This document shows positions 1-8,743 of a stretch of 12,836 bases of DNA, piece by piece. The translations under genes were made by a program, and so were the position numbers. The notes beneath the pieces were generated by a model. It did no database searches. It was given only the letters and a program-made list of their open reading frames with translations, and was not told where the DNA came from. Source of the DNA: OMOG01 sp041485845 (lineage in GTDB: Bacteria > Acidobacteriota > Terriglobia > Bryobacterales > Bryobacteraceae); the NCBI GenBank assembly GCA_041485845.1, contig JBGPKH010000208.1:1-12836 (forward strand), written 5' to 3'. Each line of letters starts with the position of its first letter. Within the stretch, counting starts at the first letter, position 1.

Positions 1-940
1 CGCCCGAGCGCTTGTCGATGCGCTTGTCCTCGCGCGCCAGGAAGGCCAGTTGCTCGACGACCTCTTTGATATAATCGGGCACCCGGACCTGCACCGGCGA
101 CGGCCGATCCAGCCATGCCTCCTGTTCGGTGATGGCGATTCCCTGATCGAGCACGGCAGGGTAGTGCGTGCGAATCTCGCTGCCGATGCGGTCCTTGAGC
201 GGCGTGATGATCTTGCCCCGCGCCGTGTAATCCTCCGGGTTGGCGGTGAAGACCAGCGCCAGGTCGAGCGGCAGGCGTATGGGGTAGCCCTTAATCTGCA
301 CGTCGCCCTCTTGCATGATATTGAACAGGCCCACCTGGATCTTTCCCGCGAGATCGGGCAGCTCGTTGATGGCGAAGATGCCGCGGTTGGCGCGCGGCAG
401 CAGTCCGTAGTGGACCGTCAGCTCGTCGGAGATGTCCCGCCCGCGGCGGGCGGCCTTGATGGGATCGATGTCGCCGATCATGTCGGCGATGGTGACGTCC
501 GGGGTGGCGAGCTTCTCCACGTAGCGTTCGTCGCGATCGAGCCACGCAATCGGCGTGTCGGCGCCGGCGCCGGTCAGTAGATCGCGGCAGCGGCGGCAGA
601 TCGGGTGGTATGGATTGTCGTGAATCTCGCAGCCTTCGACGTAAGGCGTCACCTCGTCGAGCATCGTGGTAAGCAGGCGGATCAGGCGCGTCTTGGCCTG
701 GCCGCGGAGGCCCAGCAAAATGAAGTTGTGGCGCGACAGAATGGCATTCACCACCTGCGGCACCACGGTGTCTTCGTATCCCAGAATTCCGGGAAACAGC
801 GCGTCCCCGCGTTGAATTTTGCAGATCAGATTATTGCGAAGTTCGTCTTTTACGGACCGGTTGGCAAGCCGGGCTTCGGAGAAAGAACTTTCACGAAGCG
901 CGCCTAGGGTACGGGGTAATTCCTGAGTGGCTCTGGACAA
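1..940 (-). CDS. BchI/MoxR-like AAA+ ATPase (magnesium-chelatase-type), 5' part only
   Basis: The frame is open for 313 codons from a TTG at 940-938 to the left edge, so the C-terminus is missing. TTG is chosen because a strong Shine-Dalgarno (GAGGGGGG, 954-947) lies 6 nt upstream and no ATG follows until about residue 94. Visible AAA+ parts: Walker A GLRGQAKT (residues 77-84), Walker B-like GIFAINELPDL (187-197), sensor-1-like FTANPEDYT (231-239) and a PLKDRIGSEIR segment (247-257) where BchI/MoxR proteins carry trans-acting arginines. Oddities are Asn192 at the usual Walker B aspartate and three cysteines (C104, C115, C118) between Walker A and B. Family knowledge: such ATPases remodel or insert cofactors into partners, often with a VWA-domain protein. 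The partner would lie beyond the window. The family is fairly sure; substrate and role are unknown. Confidence 0.8.
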   Translation of the reverse strand, partial: MSRATQELPRTLGALRESSFSEARLANRSVKDELRNNLICKIQRGDALFPGILGYEDTVVPQVVNAILSRHNFILLGLRGQAKTRLIRLLTTMLDEVTPYVEGCEIHDNPYHPICRRCRDLLTGAGADTPIAWLDRDERYVEKLATPDVTIADMIGDIDPIKAARRGRDISDELTVHYGLLPRANRGIFAINELPDLAGKIQVGLFNIMQEGDVQIKGYPIRLPLDLALVFTANPEDYTARGKIITPLKDRIGSEIRTHYPAVLDQGIAITEQEAWLDRPSPVQVRVPDYIKEVVEQLAFLAREDKRIDKRSG

Positions 941-946
941 GCAAAA

Positions 947-971
947 CCCCCCTCTGTCCGCGATTGTACCA
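947..971 (-). promoter_or_regulatory. Extended -10 promoter and Shine-Dalgarno for the BchI/MoxR-like ATPase
   Basis: On the minus strand a TGG-TACAAT extended -10 element (971-963) is followed by GAGGGGGG (954-947) and the TTG start at 940. Transcription would begin near 956, giving a short leader of about 15 nt. The nearest TTGACG (996-991) is 22 nt from the -10, too far for a standard -35, so I rely on the extended -10. This is inference from motif match and position only. Confidence 0.4.
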
Positions 972-1028
972 GACCAAGCGGATGCGCACGCGTCAACTCC
1001 CACACAATAACGGCGTTGGTCCGATACA

Positions 1029-1826
1029 ATGGCTGCTGTGGAGATACAGGAGCAGACCGCGCGTGCCGGCTTTTGGAGCCGCTATTCCGAGATGACCCGC
1101 GAAGTGCGCCGCGGCTTCATCGCCGAATGGACGGTCACCATCATCCTGCTGTTGTTCGCCACCACGACGCTGGTACAGGCGTTCGTGATCCCCAGCGCCT
1201 CCATGGAGAAGACGCTGCTCGTGGGCGACCACGTGCTGGTGGACAAGCTGGTGTTCGCGCCGTTGGGGCCGGCCTCCCGGCACTTACTCCCCTATCGCGA
1301 TGTGCGCCGCGGAGACATCATCGTGTTCCGCTTTCCGCTCAATATCCAGGAAGACTATGTGAAGCGCGCCGTCGGCGTTCCGGGCGACCACATACGGCTG
1401 ATCAACAAACAGCTCATGCTGAACGGGCGCCTGGTGGACGAGCCTTACGTGCAGCACGTAACCCCGTACATGGACTCGTACCGCGACAACTTCCCCGCGG
1501 CCGCCGGCTCGTCGCTGCCGCCGAGCGCCGTCGACATGTTGGAAAACCACGTGGTGAACGGTGAACTGGTAGTGCCGCCCGGCTTTGTTTTCGCCATGGG
1601 CGACAATCGGGACGACTCGCTCGACAGCCGCTACTGGGGTTTCGTTCCCCGCGAGAACATCGTGGGGACCCCGCTGCTGATCTACTGGTCGTTCGAGGCG
1701 CCGACCCAGGATTTGACCAATCCCAACATCGGGATCGACCACATCGTGGACGTGATCGCGCACTTCTTCACCAAGACCCGCTGGAAGCGGACGTTCAATT
1801 TGATTCGAGGGTATCCGCTGCAGTAG
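1029..1826 (+). CDS. lepB: Signal peptidase I
   Basis: 265 residues. Signal peptidase I is the membrane serine protease (Ser-Lys dyad) that removes signal peptides from secreted proteins on the outer face of the inner membrane. Visible: one N-terminal membrane segment (about 34-52), box B PSASMEKTL (55-63) with nucleophile Ser58, VKRAVGVPGD (111-120) with general base Lys112, and the box E signature GDNRDDSLDSRYWG (191-204). A region of about 30 residues between boxes (about 140-180) is longer than in minimal Gram-positive enzymes and resembles the extra loop of Gram-negative ones. The ATG at 1029 has no Shine-Dalgarno, and TACAAT overlaps it, so the exact start is uncertain; GTG at 1038 is an alternative. 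It converges with atpC and diverges from the BchI/MoxR-like gene. Identity is very secure. Confidence 0.95.
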   Translation: MAAVEIQEQTARAGFWSRYSEMTREVRRGFIAEWTVTIILLLFATTTLVQAFVIPSASMEKTLLVGDHVLVDKLVFAPLGPASRHLLPYRDVRRGDIIVFRFPLNIQEDYVKRAVGVPGDHIRLINKQLMLNGRLVDEPYVQHVTPYMDSYRDNFPAAAGSSLPPSAVDMLENHVVNGELVVPPGFVFAMGDNRDDSLDSRYWGFVPRENIVGTPLLIYWSFEAPTQDLTNPNIGIDHIVDVIAHFFTKTRWKRTFNLIRGYPLQ

Positions 1827-1834
1827 GGGGTTGA

Positions 1835-1850
1835 CAGGCGAAAGCGCCTG
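1835..1850. repeat. Palindromic hairpin between convergent lepB and atpC
   Basis: CAGGCG, loop AAAG, CGCCTG form a perfect 6-bp stem in the 42-bp space between the lepB stop (1826) and the atpC stop (1869). It is symmetric, so it could fold in transcripts from either side. Neither side carries a U-tract, so it is not a textbook intrinsic terminator. The flanks (GGGTTGA on the left, CCCCACC on the right) give it the look of a short dispersed palindromic element that may serve as a bidirectional terminator or an mRNA 3'-end protector. That role is inference. Confidence 0.5.
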
Positions 1851-1868
1851 CCCCACCAAAACCCGGCC

Positions 1869-2273
1869 CTACTTTTTCTCCGCCGCTTCGAGACGCGCCT
1901 GGGCGTCCGCCATGCCATCCAGCGCCACGTCCGCATCCTCACTCGATACCGCATTCGTTAGCTGCTCCTGCGCCCGTTTCAGATCGGCCGCAGCCTTGTC
2001 CACGTTGATTTCCTCGGCGCGCCGGGCCACGGTAGCAAGCACCCGGACATGACCTGGCAGCACTTCGACAAAGCCGCCGTGAACCGCGAGGTAGCGCCGG
2101 CTTCCGCCCATGCCGTAGCTGAGCAGGCCCGTCCCCAGCAAGCCCAACAGGGGCGCGTGCCCGGGCAGGATTCCCAAGTAGCCATCCTTGCCCGGCAACT
2201 CGACATCGGCCACCCCTTCGCGCACCACCAGGCGCTCCGGAGTAGCGACTTCCAGCTCGATCAGGTCGGGCAT
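1869..2273 (-). CDS. atpC: F1Fo ATP synthase subunit epsilon
   Basis: 134 residues, starting MPDLIELEVATPERLV, the usual length and opening for bacterial epsilon. Epsilon is part of the central rotor stalk, couples gamma to the c-ring and can inhibit ATP hydrolysis. The N-terminal beta-sandwich (about 1-85) includes the family motif GYLGILPGHAPLL (31-43); the C-terminal helical hairpin (about 90-134) is Ala/Glu/Lys rich. The same reading frame continues far upstream without a stop, but that stretch is only a shadow of atpD. The ATG at 2273 is chosen because it is the family start, sits 2 nt after the atpD stop and has an AAGAGG Shine-Dalgarno inside the end of atpD. Last gene of the operon. 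Identity is secure. Confidence 0.95.
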   Translation of the reverse strand: MPDLIELEVATPERLVVREGVADVELPGKDGYLGILPGHAPLLGLLGTGLLSYGMGGSRRYLAVHGGFVEVLPGHVRVLATVARRAEEINVDKAAADLKRAQEQLTNAVSSEDADVALDGMADAQARLEAAEKK

Positions 2274-2275
2274 CG

Positions 2276-3727
2276 TCAGGACCTCTTCATTGCTTCGGAC
2301 TTCTCCAGCACATCTTCGATGGTGCCTTGCATGTAGAATGCCTGTTCGGGAATCGCGTCGTGCTTGCCATCGGCGATCTCCTGGAAGCCGCGAATGGTAT
2401 CGGCCACCTTGACGTACTTGCCAGGGGAGCCGGTGAACTGCTCGGCCACGTGGAACGGCTGCGAAAGGTAATTCTGGATCTTGCGGGCCCGCGAGACGGC
2501 CAGCTTGTCCTCGTCGGAAAGCTCGTCGATGCCTAGGATCGCGATGATGTCCTGCAGGTCCTTGTAGCGCTGCAATATTCCCTTGACCGCCTGCGCCGTA
2601 TCGTAGTGCTGCTGGCCGATGACGAGGGGGTCCAGAATGCGCGAGGTCGATGCCAGCGGATCGACCGCGGGGTAGATGCCCAGCGCGGCGATATCGCGGG
2701 AGAGGTTGGTAGTGGCGTCCAGGTGCGCGAAGGCGGTGGCCGGCGCGGGGTCCGTGTAGTCGTCGGCGGGCACGTAGATGGCTTGCACCGAAGTGATCGA
2801 ACCGTTCTTGGTGGAGGTGATGCGCTCCTGCAACTCGCCCATTTCGGTGGCCAGGTTGGGCTGGTAACCGACGGCCGAAGGCATGCGGCCGAGCAGCGCC
2901 GAAACCTCCGAACCGGCCTGCGTGAACCGGAAAATATTGTCGATGAACAGGAGCACGTCCTGGTGCTCCACGTCGCGGAAATACTCCGCGACGGTCAGGC
3001 CCGTGAGACCCACGCGCAAACGGGCTCCAGGCGGCTCGGTCATCTGGCCGTAGATGAGGGCGCACTTGGATTTCGTGTAATCGTGCGGATCGATCACGTG
3101 CGCTTCCTGGAATTCCAGCCACAGGTCGTTGCCTTCCCTGGTGCGCTCGCCCACGCCCGCGAAGACCGATACGCCGCCGTGCTTGGTGGCCAGGTTGTTG
3201 ATGAGTTCCTGGATGATGACGGTCTTGCCGACGCCCGCGCCGCCGAACAATCCGATCTTGCCGCCGCGCAGGTAGGGCTCCAGCAGGTCGATGACCTTGA
3301 TGCCCGTCTCGAACATTTCGAGACGCGTCGATTGGTCTTCGAACGAGGGGGACGGCCGATGAATCGGGTAAAACAGCTTGGCATTCACCGGGCCCATCTC
3401 ATCCACCGGCTGTCCGATCACGTTGAGCACGCGGCCCAGCGTCTCCGGCCCCACCGGCACTTCCACGGGATGCCCCAGGCTGATGGCCTCCATCCCGCGC
3501 ACCAGTCCCTCGGTGGGCTGGAGCGCTACCGTGCGCACGCGCCCCTCGCCGATGTGCTGCTGCACTTCGCAGATGATGTCGATCGGGGTGGGCACCGTGA
3601 ACCCCTGGCTGGTCACCCGGATGGCCGTGTAGACCAGGGGAATCTGCCCCTCGGGGAACTCACAGTCCACGGCCGGCCCGGACACCTGGACTACCTTGCC
3701 GATCACCGTTCCGTTGGTAGATGACAT
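2276..3727 (-). CDS. atpD: F1Fo ATP synthase subunit beta (catalytic)
   Basis: 483 residues, normal for beta. This is the catalytic F1 subunit making ATP from ADP and phosphate. Visible: N-terminal beta-barrel (about 1-80), P-loop GGAGVGKT (162-169), GERTREGNDL (193-202) with the catalytic glutamate, Walker B and following segment LLFIDNIFRFTQAGSEVS (259-276), the ATPase alpha/beta signature PAVDPLASTS (353-362) and a DELSDED loop (401-407) equivalent to the DELSEED lever that contacts gamma. No key residue is missing. The ATG at 3727 has a purine-rich GGAGTAGAG upstream, overlapping the atpG stop. It lies 7 nt after atpG and 2 nt before atpC, so it is co-transcribed and probably translationally coupled. 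Confidence 0.98.
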   Translation of the reverse strand: MSSTNGTVIGKVVQVSGPAVDCEFPEGQIPLVYTAIRVTSQGFTVPTPIDIICEVQQHIGEGRVRTVALQPTEGLVRGMEAISLGHPVEVPVGPETLGRVLNVIGQPVDEMGPVNAKLFYPIHRPSPSFEDQSTRLEMFETGIKVIDLLEPYLRGGKIGLFGGAGVGKTVIIQELINNLATKHGGVSVFAGVGERTREGNDLWLEFQEAHVIDPHDYTKSKCALIYGQMTEPPGARLRVGLTGLTVAEYFRDVEHQDVLLFIDNIFRFTQAGSEVSALLGRMPSAVGYQPNLATEMGELQERITSTKNGSITSVQAIYVPADDYTDPAPATAFAHLDATTNLSRDIAALGIYPAVDPLASTSRILDPLVIGQQHYDTAQAVKGILQRYKDLQDIIAILGIDELSDEDKLAVSRARKIQNYLSQPFHVAEQFTGSPGKYVKVADTIRGFQEIADGKHDAIPEQAFYMQGTIEDVLEKSEAMKRS

Positions 3728-3734
3728 ATGAACT

Positions 3735-6125
<2,391 letters not shown>

Positions 6126-6143
6126 AATTCCTTCTTCTCACGA

Positions 6144-6698
6144 TTAACTTTCCGCTGCCAGGCGGCGCTCCAGGGAAGCCAGTTGGCCGCGCACCGAGCC
6201 GTCGTAGACGGTGGAACCGATGTGCGCCACTATTCCGCCGATCAGCGATTCGTCTACCGTGAACCGCGTGCGGATGCGCTTGCCCGTCAGCTTCTCGAAC
6301 TGCGCGGTGACCGCCGCGCGCTGCGGCTCGCTCAACTCCCGCGCCGAGGACACCGCCGCCTGCGCGAACCCCAGCCTCTCATCCACGATCCGTTCGAATA
6401 CTTGGATGATCTCCGGGAGCAGCGCGATGCGGCGATGGTCCACCAGAACGAACAGGAAATTGCGCGCAATCCGGGAGAGCGCCAGCAGGTCCGCGATGCG
6501 CCCCACCACCGCCTTCTTGCGGCTGCCCGGCACCGCCGGTGTGGTCAGGGCGTTTTGCAGCTCCGGCGATCCCTCGAGCGTGGATTCGAACGAGCGCAAT
6601 TGCGCCACCGCTTCCTGCGGCCGCAGGGCGGAACCGCTCGCGGTGACCACGTCCGCGAGGGCATTGGCGTATCGTGTGGCTACGGCTGAGAGTGTCAT
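6144..6698 (-). CDS. atpH: F1Fo ATP synthase subunit delta
   Basis: 184 residues, the usual delta (OSCP-like) size. Delta sits on top of the F1 head and joins the alpha N-termini to the b/b' stator. The N-terminal helical domain opens with LSAVATRYANALADVV (3-18), typical of the family. The middle carries the conserved stretch ARNFLFVLVDHRRIALLPEI, and the C-terminal part GGIVAHIGSTVYDGSVRGQLASL matches the signature GG...IG...D.S..G.L..L that defines delta. Its ATG overlaps the atpF stop as ATGA (6695-6698) and it ends 18 nt before atpA. Identity is secure from sequence and position. Confidence 0.95.
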   Translation of the reverse strand: MTLSAVATRYANALADVVTASGSALRPQEAVAQLRSFESTLEGSPELQNALTTPAVPGSRKKAVVGRIADLLALSRIARNFLFVLVDHRRIALLPEIIQVFERIVDERLGFAQAAVSSARELSEPQRAAVTAQFEKLTGKRIRTRFTVDESLIGGIVAHIGSTVYDGSVRGQLASLERRLAAES

Positions 6699-7243
6699 TT
6701 CAGGTCGCGAACGAAGCTCCGCACCATCGAGTCCTGGGTGCCCGGTGTCATGCGGGCGCGGACTTTCCGCTCCGCCAGCTCGATCGCCAGGCCGGCGGCG
6801 TAGCGCTTCAATTCCACCCGCGCCGCCTTGCCGGCCGCGGCGATTTCCTGTTCCGCATGCAGTTGGATCTTGGCGATTTCCGCGGCGGTGTGCTGCGCCA
6901 GGCGCTGAGTTTCGGCGCGCGCTTCGTCGTGCGATTCACGGCGCAACGCCGCGATCTCGGCTTCCAGGTTGGCCAGCCGCTTCTCCACCGCCGCGGCGCG
7001 CTCTTCGGCTTCCCTGCGCGACTCCTCGGCTTCTATGATTTCTTTGCGGATGCTCAGCGAGCGCGCGGCGAAAAACGAGGGGGCGTTCTTGCCGATCAGG
7101 TAGCCGAGCGCGCCCGCCAGCACCAGAAAGTTGGCCCACTTCCAAAGCGTGAGCCCTTCTTCACCGCCGCCCTGGCGCTCCTGCGCCAGGCCCGCGGCCG
7201 CCAGCAGACAGATCACTCCCGCAATCCGTACGCAGCGCTTCAT
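6695..7243 (-). CDS. atpF: F1Fo ATP synthase subunit b, with signal-peptide-like N-terminus
   Basis: 182 residues. Subunit b is the peripheral stalk: an N-terminal membrane anchor and a long cytoplasmic helix reaching delta. The N-terminus looks like a cleavable signal peptide (basic KR, hydrophobic core IAGVICLLAAAGLA, then AQERQ). The real membrane anchor follows (about 34-52, WANFLVLAGALGYLIGK). From about 60 onward it is a charged Ala/Glu/Arg-rich coiled coil, with the late segment ARVELKRYAAGLAIELAERKVR typical of b. It overlaps b' (ATGA, 7240-7243) and atpH (ATGA, 6695-6698), and a GCGGAG Shine-Dalgarno sits about 6 nt before the ATG. It is assigned b rather than b' because it lies second, next to delta, as in b'-b-delta operons. 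Confidence 0.9.
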   Translation of the reverse strand: MKRCVRIAGVICLLAAAGLAQERQGGGEEGLTLWKWANFLVLAGALGYLIGKNAPSFFAARSLSIRKEIIEAEESRREAEERAAAVEKRLANLEAEIAALRRESHDEARAETQRLAQHTAAEIAKIQLHAEQEIAAAGKAARVELKRYAAGLAIELAERKVRARMTPGTQDSMVRSFVRDLK

Positions 7244-7686
7244 GCGGCGCTCCGCAAGATCGATTCCGCAATCTGGCCGGCGAGCATCTCGCTATCGCGC
7301 GCCAGGCTGGCTTGGGCTTCTTCCACATCCTTGGCCAGTAGCCCCTTGGCCTGCTGGACGGCGGCTTCGGCGCTCTCGCGCGCCGCCGTCAATTCCGCGG
7401 TCTCCCGTTCCTGGAGCTGGGTGTGAAGTTGCTCCTGGGCCTGGTAGACCTCGGCTCGCGCCGCGCGCATCGCGGTCTCGTATTCGGCCGCCTTGGCGGC
7501 CGCGTTCTTCAGGCTTTGCTGCGCCAGCTTGCGCGCCCCTTCGGTGATTTCGTAGCGGCGGTGCAGCACCTTCTTCAACGGTTTGAAAAAAACGCTCTTC
7601 AGATAGAAGTGAAGCAGAATGACCAATAGAAAAGTGGGCAGAGCTTTCAGCAGTATTTCGCCCAGTTGGTGCAGCGTGGCATCCAT
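7240..7686 (-). CDS. atpF': F1Fo ATP synthase subunit b' (second b-type subunit)
   Basis: 148 residues from the ATG at 7686 (MDATLHQLGEILLKALPTF). A TTG at 7695 would add three residues (start-KL) but has no ribosome binding site; the ATG matches the usual family opening better, although it too lacks a good Shine-Dalgarno. One membrane helix (about 13-32, LKALPTFLLVILLHFYLKS) is followed by FFKPLKKVLHRRYE and a long Ala/Glu/Gln-rich coiled coil to the end. In species with b and b' the stator is a heterodimer, as in cyanobacteria, chloroplasts and several other phyla. First gene of the operon. No atpB, atpE or atpI precedes it; upstream is a 286-bp divergent region and then yceD. Confidence 0.88.
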   Translation of the reverse strand: MDATLHQLGEILLKALPTFLLVILLHFYLKSVFFKPLKKVLHRRYEITEGARKLAQQSLKNAAAKAAEYETAMRAARAEVYQAQEQLHTQLQERETAELTAARESAEAAVQQAKGLLAKDVEEAQASLARDSEMLAGQIAESILRSAA

Positions 7687-7972
7687 GAGTTTCAAGGAGA
7701 GACGAATAGGAAGTCTTAAGAAGACCAGGGTAACACCCCGCGGAAACCCTCGTCAACGCGTCGGCGGAGGCATTCCTGCCGCTGACCGCCGCTGACGGCA
7801 CGCCCCGCGCGCCCATCGACTGCCACCCCGTACTGTCGGCCTCGTGGACGTCGCCCGCCGCGAGGTAGAAGGTGCGGGACACATTGGCAACCGATTGCGA
7901 AGCCCAGCAATGCTAATGCCGCGGCGATGCTATAATGTAGGGGTTCTGCCCGACAGTCCAGACTTTTCCTTT
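7687..7972. promoter_or_regulatory. Divergent control region between the ATP synthase operon and yceD
   Basis: 286 bp between the atpF' start (minus) and the yceD start (plus), the longest gene-free stretch here. It must hold the promoter of the seven-gene ATP synthase operon. The only candidate I see is TTGACG on the minus strand (7756-7751), with no convincing -10 at 16-18 nt. The yceD promoter lies at its right end. Open frames on both strands cross the region but look like GC-driven readthrough with no recognisable product. No riboswitch or RNA gene is evident by eye. Confidence 0.5.
7928..7936 (+). promoter_or_regulatory. Extended -10 promoter of yceD-rpmF-plsX
   Basis: TGC-TATAAT is a perfect -10 hexamer with the upstream TGN of an extended -10 promoter. 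No good -35 lies 16-18 nt upstream, which extended -10 promoters tolerate. Transcription would start near 7943, leaving about 30 nt of leader before the ATG at 7973. It is the best promoter match in the window. Confidence 0.65.
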
Positions 7973-8497
7973 ATGTTCCTTAGTGTCAAAGAGATGGAGC
8001 TGCGGAAGATCCGTTTCGACGAGACTTTCCAGCCCGGGCAGATCGATTTTACGGGCGAAAACCTGGAGCAAGGTTCTCCGTTGCGCGCCAGCGGCTCGGC
8101 CGAGCTGCTGGCTCATTCCGACGGGGAGTTGCGCATTCAGGGACGTTATACCGTGGAAATGGCGACTCAGTGCGACCGTTGTCTGGGCGCCGCGCGACTT
8201 CCACTGGACTCCGGCTTCGACCTGTTTTACCGGCCCGCCTCGTTCATCGCTCGCGAGGAGGAGGTCGAGATCGACGAAGGCGAAGCGGAGATTGGCTTTT
8301 ATGAAAACGGCGGCATCGAGCTGGAGGACCTCCTTCGCGAGCAGGTGCTGTTGGCCTTGCCCATGCAGCGGGTGTGCAACGACGATTGCAGGGGAATTTG
8401 CCCGGTCTGCGGCAAGAACCGGAACGAGACCATGTGCGATTGCAGGATCGAAACCACCGCCGATCGCTGGGGAGCGCTCCGCAATTTAGGACTCTAG
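7973..8497 (+). CDS. yceD: YceD/DUF177 family protein
   Basis: 174 residues from the ATG at 7973. The frame is open back to 7844, but that start lies upstream of the promoter, so it is rejected. ATG at 7994 is another option; neither has a clear Shine-Dalgarno. YceD proteins are linked to 23S rRNA accumulation and large-subunit assembly, and sit next to rpmF in many bacteria. Visible: CDRC (67-70) after a beta-rich N-terminal part, an acidic middle (EEEVEIDEGEAE, about 95-106), then the C-terminal metal-binding-like cluster C135, C139, C143, C146 (CNDDCRGICPVCG) and CDC (155-157), which is the family hallmark. It is followed after 54 bp by rpmF. Family is secure; mechanism is only known by association. 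Confidence 0.9.
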   Translation: MFLSVKEMELRKIRFDETFQPGQIDFTGENLEQGSPLRASGSAELLAHSDGELRIQGRYTVEMATQCDRCLGAARLPLDSGFDLFYRPASFIAREEEVEIDEGEAEIGFYENGGIELEDLLREQVLLALPMQRVCNDDCRGICPVCGKNRNETMCDCRIETTADRWGALRNLGL

Positions 8498-8551
8498 GTT
8501 TTCCAATACTGAGAATCGCGAAAAGCGAAGCAGATTGATTGAGGTACAGAA

Positions 8552-8734
8552 ATGCCGAATCCCAAACGTAGACACTCTCAGAAGCGCACGAGCACGCGCC
8601 GCGCGCACGATGCTCTGAAGGCCTCCGGTCTTTCCGAGTGTCCCAACTGTCATGAGCCCAAGCTGCCGCACCGGGTATGCCCCCACTGCGGGCAGTATAA
8701 AGGCCGCGAAGTGGTCGAAGTCGCCGAAGAGTAA
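8552..8734 (+). CDS. rpmF: Ribosomal protein bL32, zinc-binding form
   Basis: 60 residues, MPNPKRRHSQKRTSTRRAHD at the start, the standard L32 opening that threads into 23S rRNA of the large subunit. C30-x2-C33 and C43-x2-C46 form the zinc ribbon of the C+ version of L32. The C-terminal tail GREVVEVAEE is usual. A GAGGT Shine-Dalgarno (8541-8545) sits 6 nt before the ATG. Placed between yceD and plsX, a widely conserved order. Cells with a zinc-dependent L32 sometimes carry a zinc-free copy elsewhere; none is in this window. Identity is secure. Confidence 0.98.
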   Translation: MPNPKRRHSQKRTSTRRAHDALKASGLSECPNCHEPKLPHRVCPHCGQYKGREVVEVAEE

Positions 8735-8743
8735 CCTCCCCAA

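Noticed and set aside
991..996. TTGACG as the -35 of the BchI/MoxR-like gene
   Set aside because: It is 22 nt from the TACAAT -10, outside the usual 16-18 nt.
1869..3122. A 417-codon minus-strand frame ending at the atpC stop
   Set aside because: Only the last 134 codons are epsilon; the rest is an out-of-frame reading of atpD. The start at 2273 is used.
2606..3724. Long open frame (372 codons) on the plus strand opposite atpD, and similar ones opposite atpA, atpG and plsX
   Set aside because: They are Arg/His/Gly/Asp-rich mirror frames of strongly conserved genes in GC-rich DNA, with no recognisable motif or start signal.
7292..7910. Minus-strand frames crossing the divergent region and running into atpF'
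   Set aside because: The part inside atpF' is out of frame with it, and the intergenic part (MSRTFYLAAGDVHEAD...) matches nothing I know and has no Shine-Dalgarno.
7844..7972. Longer N-terminus for yceD
   Set aside because: It would start upstream of the TGC-TATAAT promoter, and the extra residues do not resemble the family.
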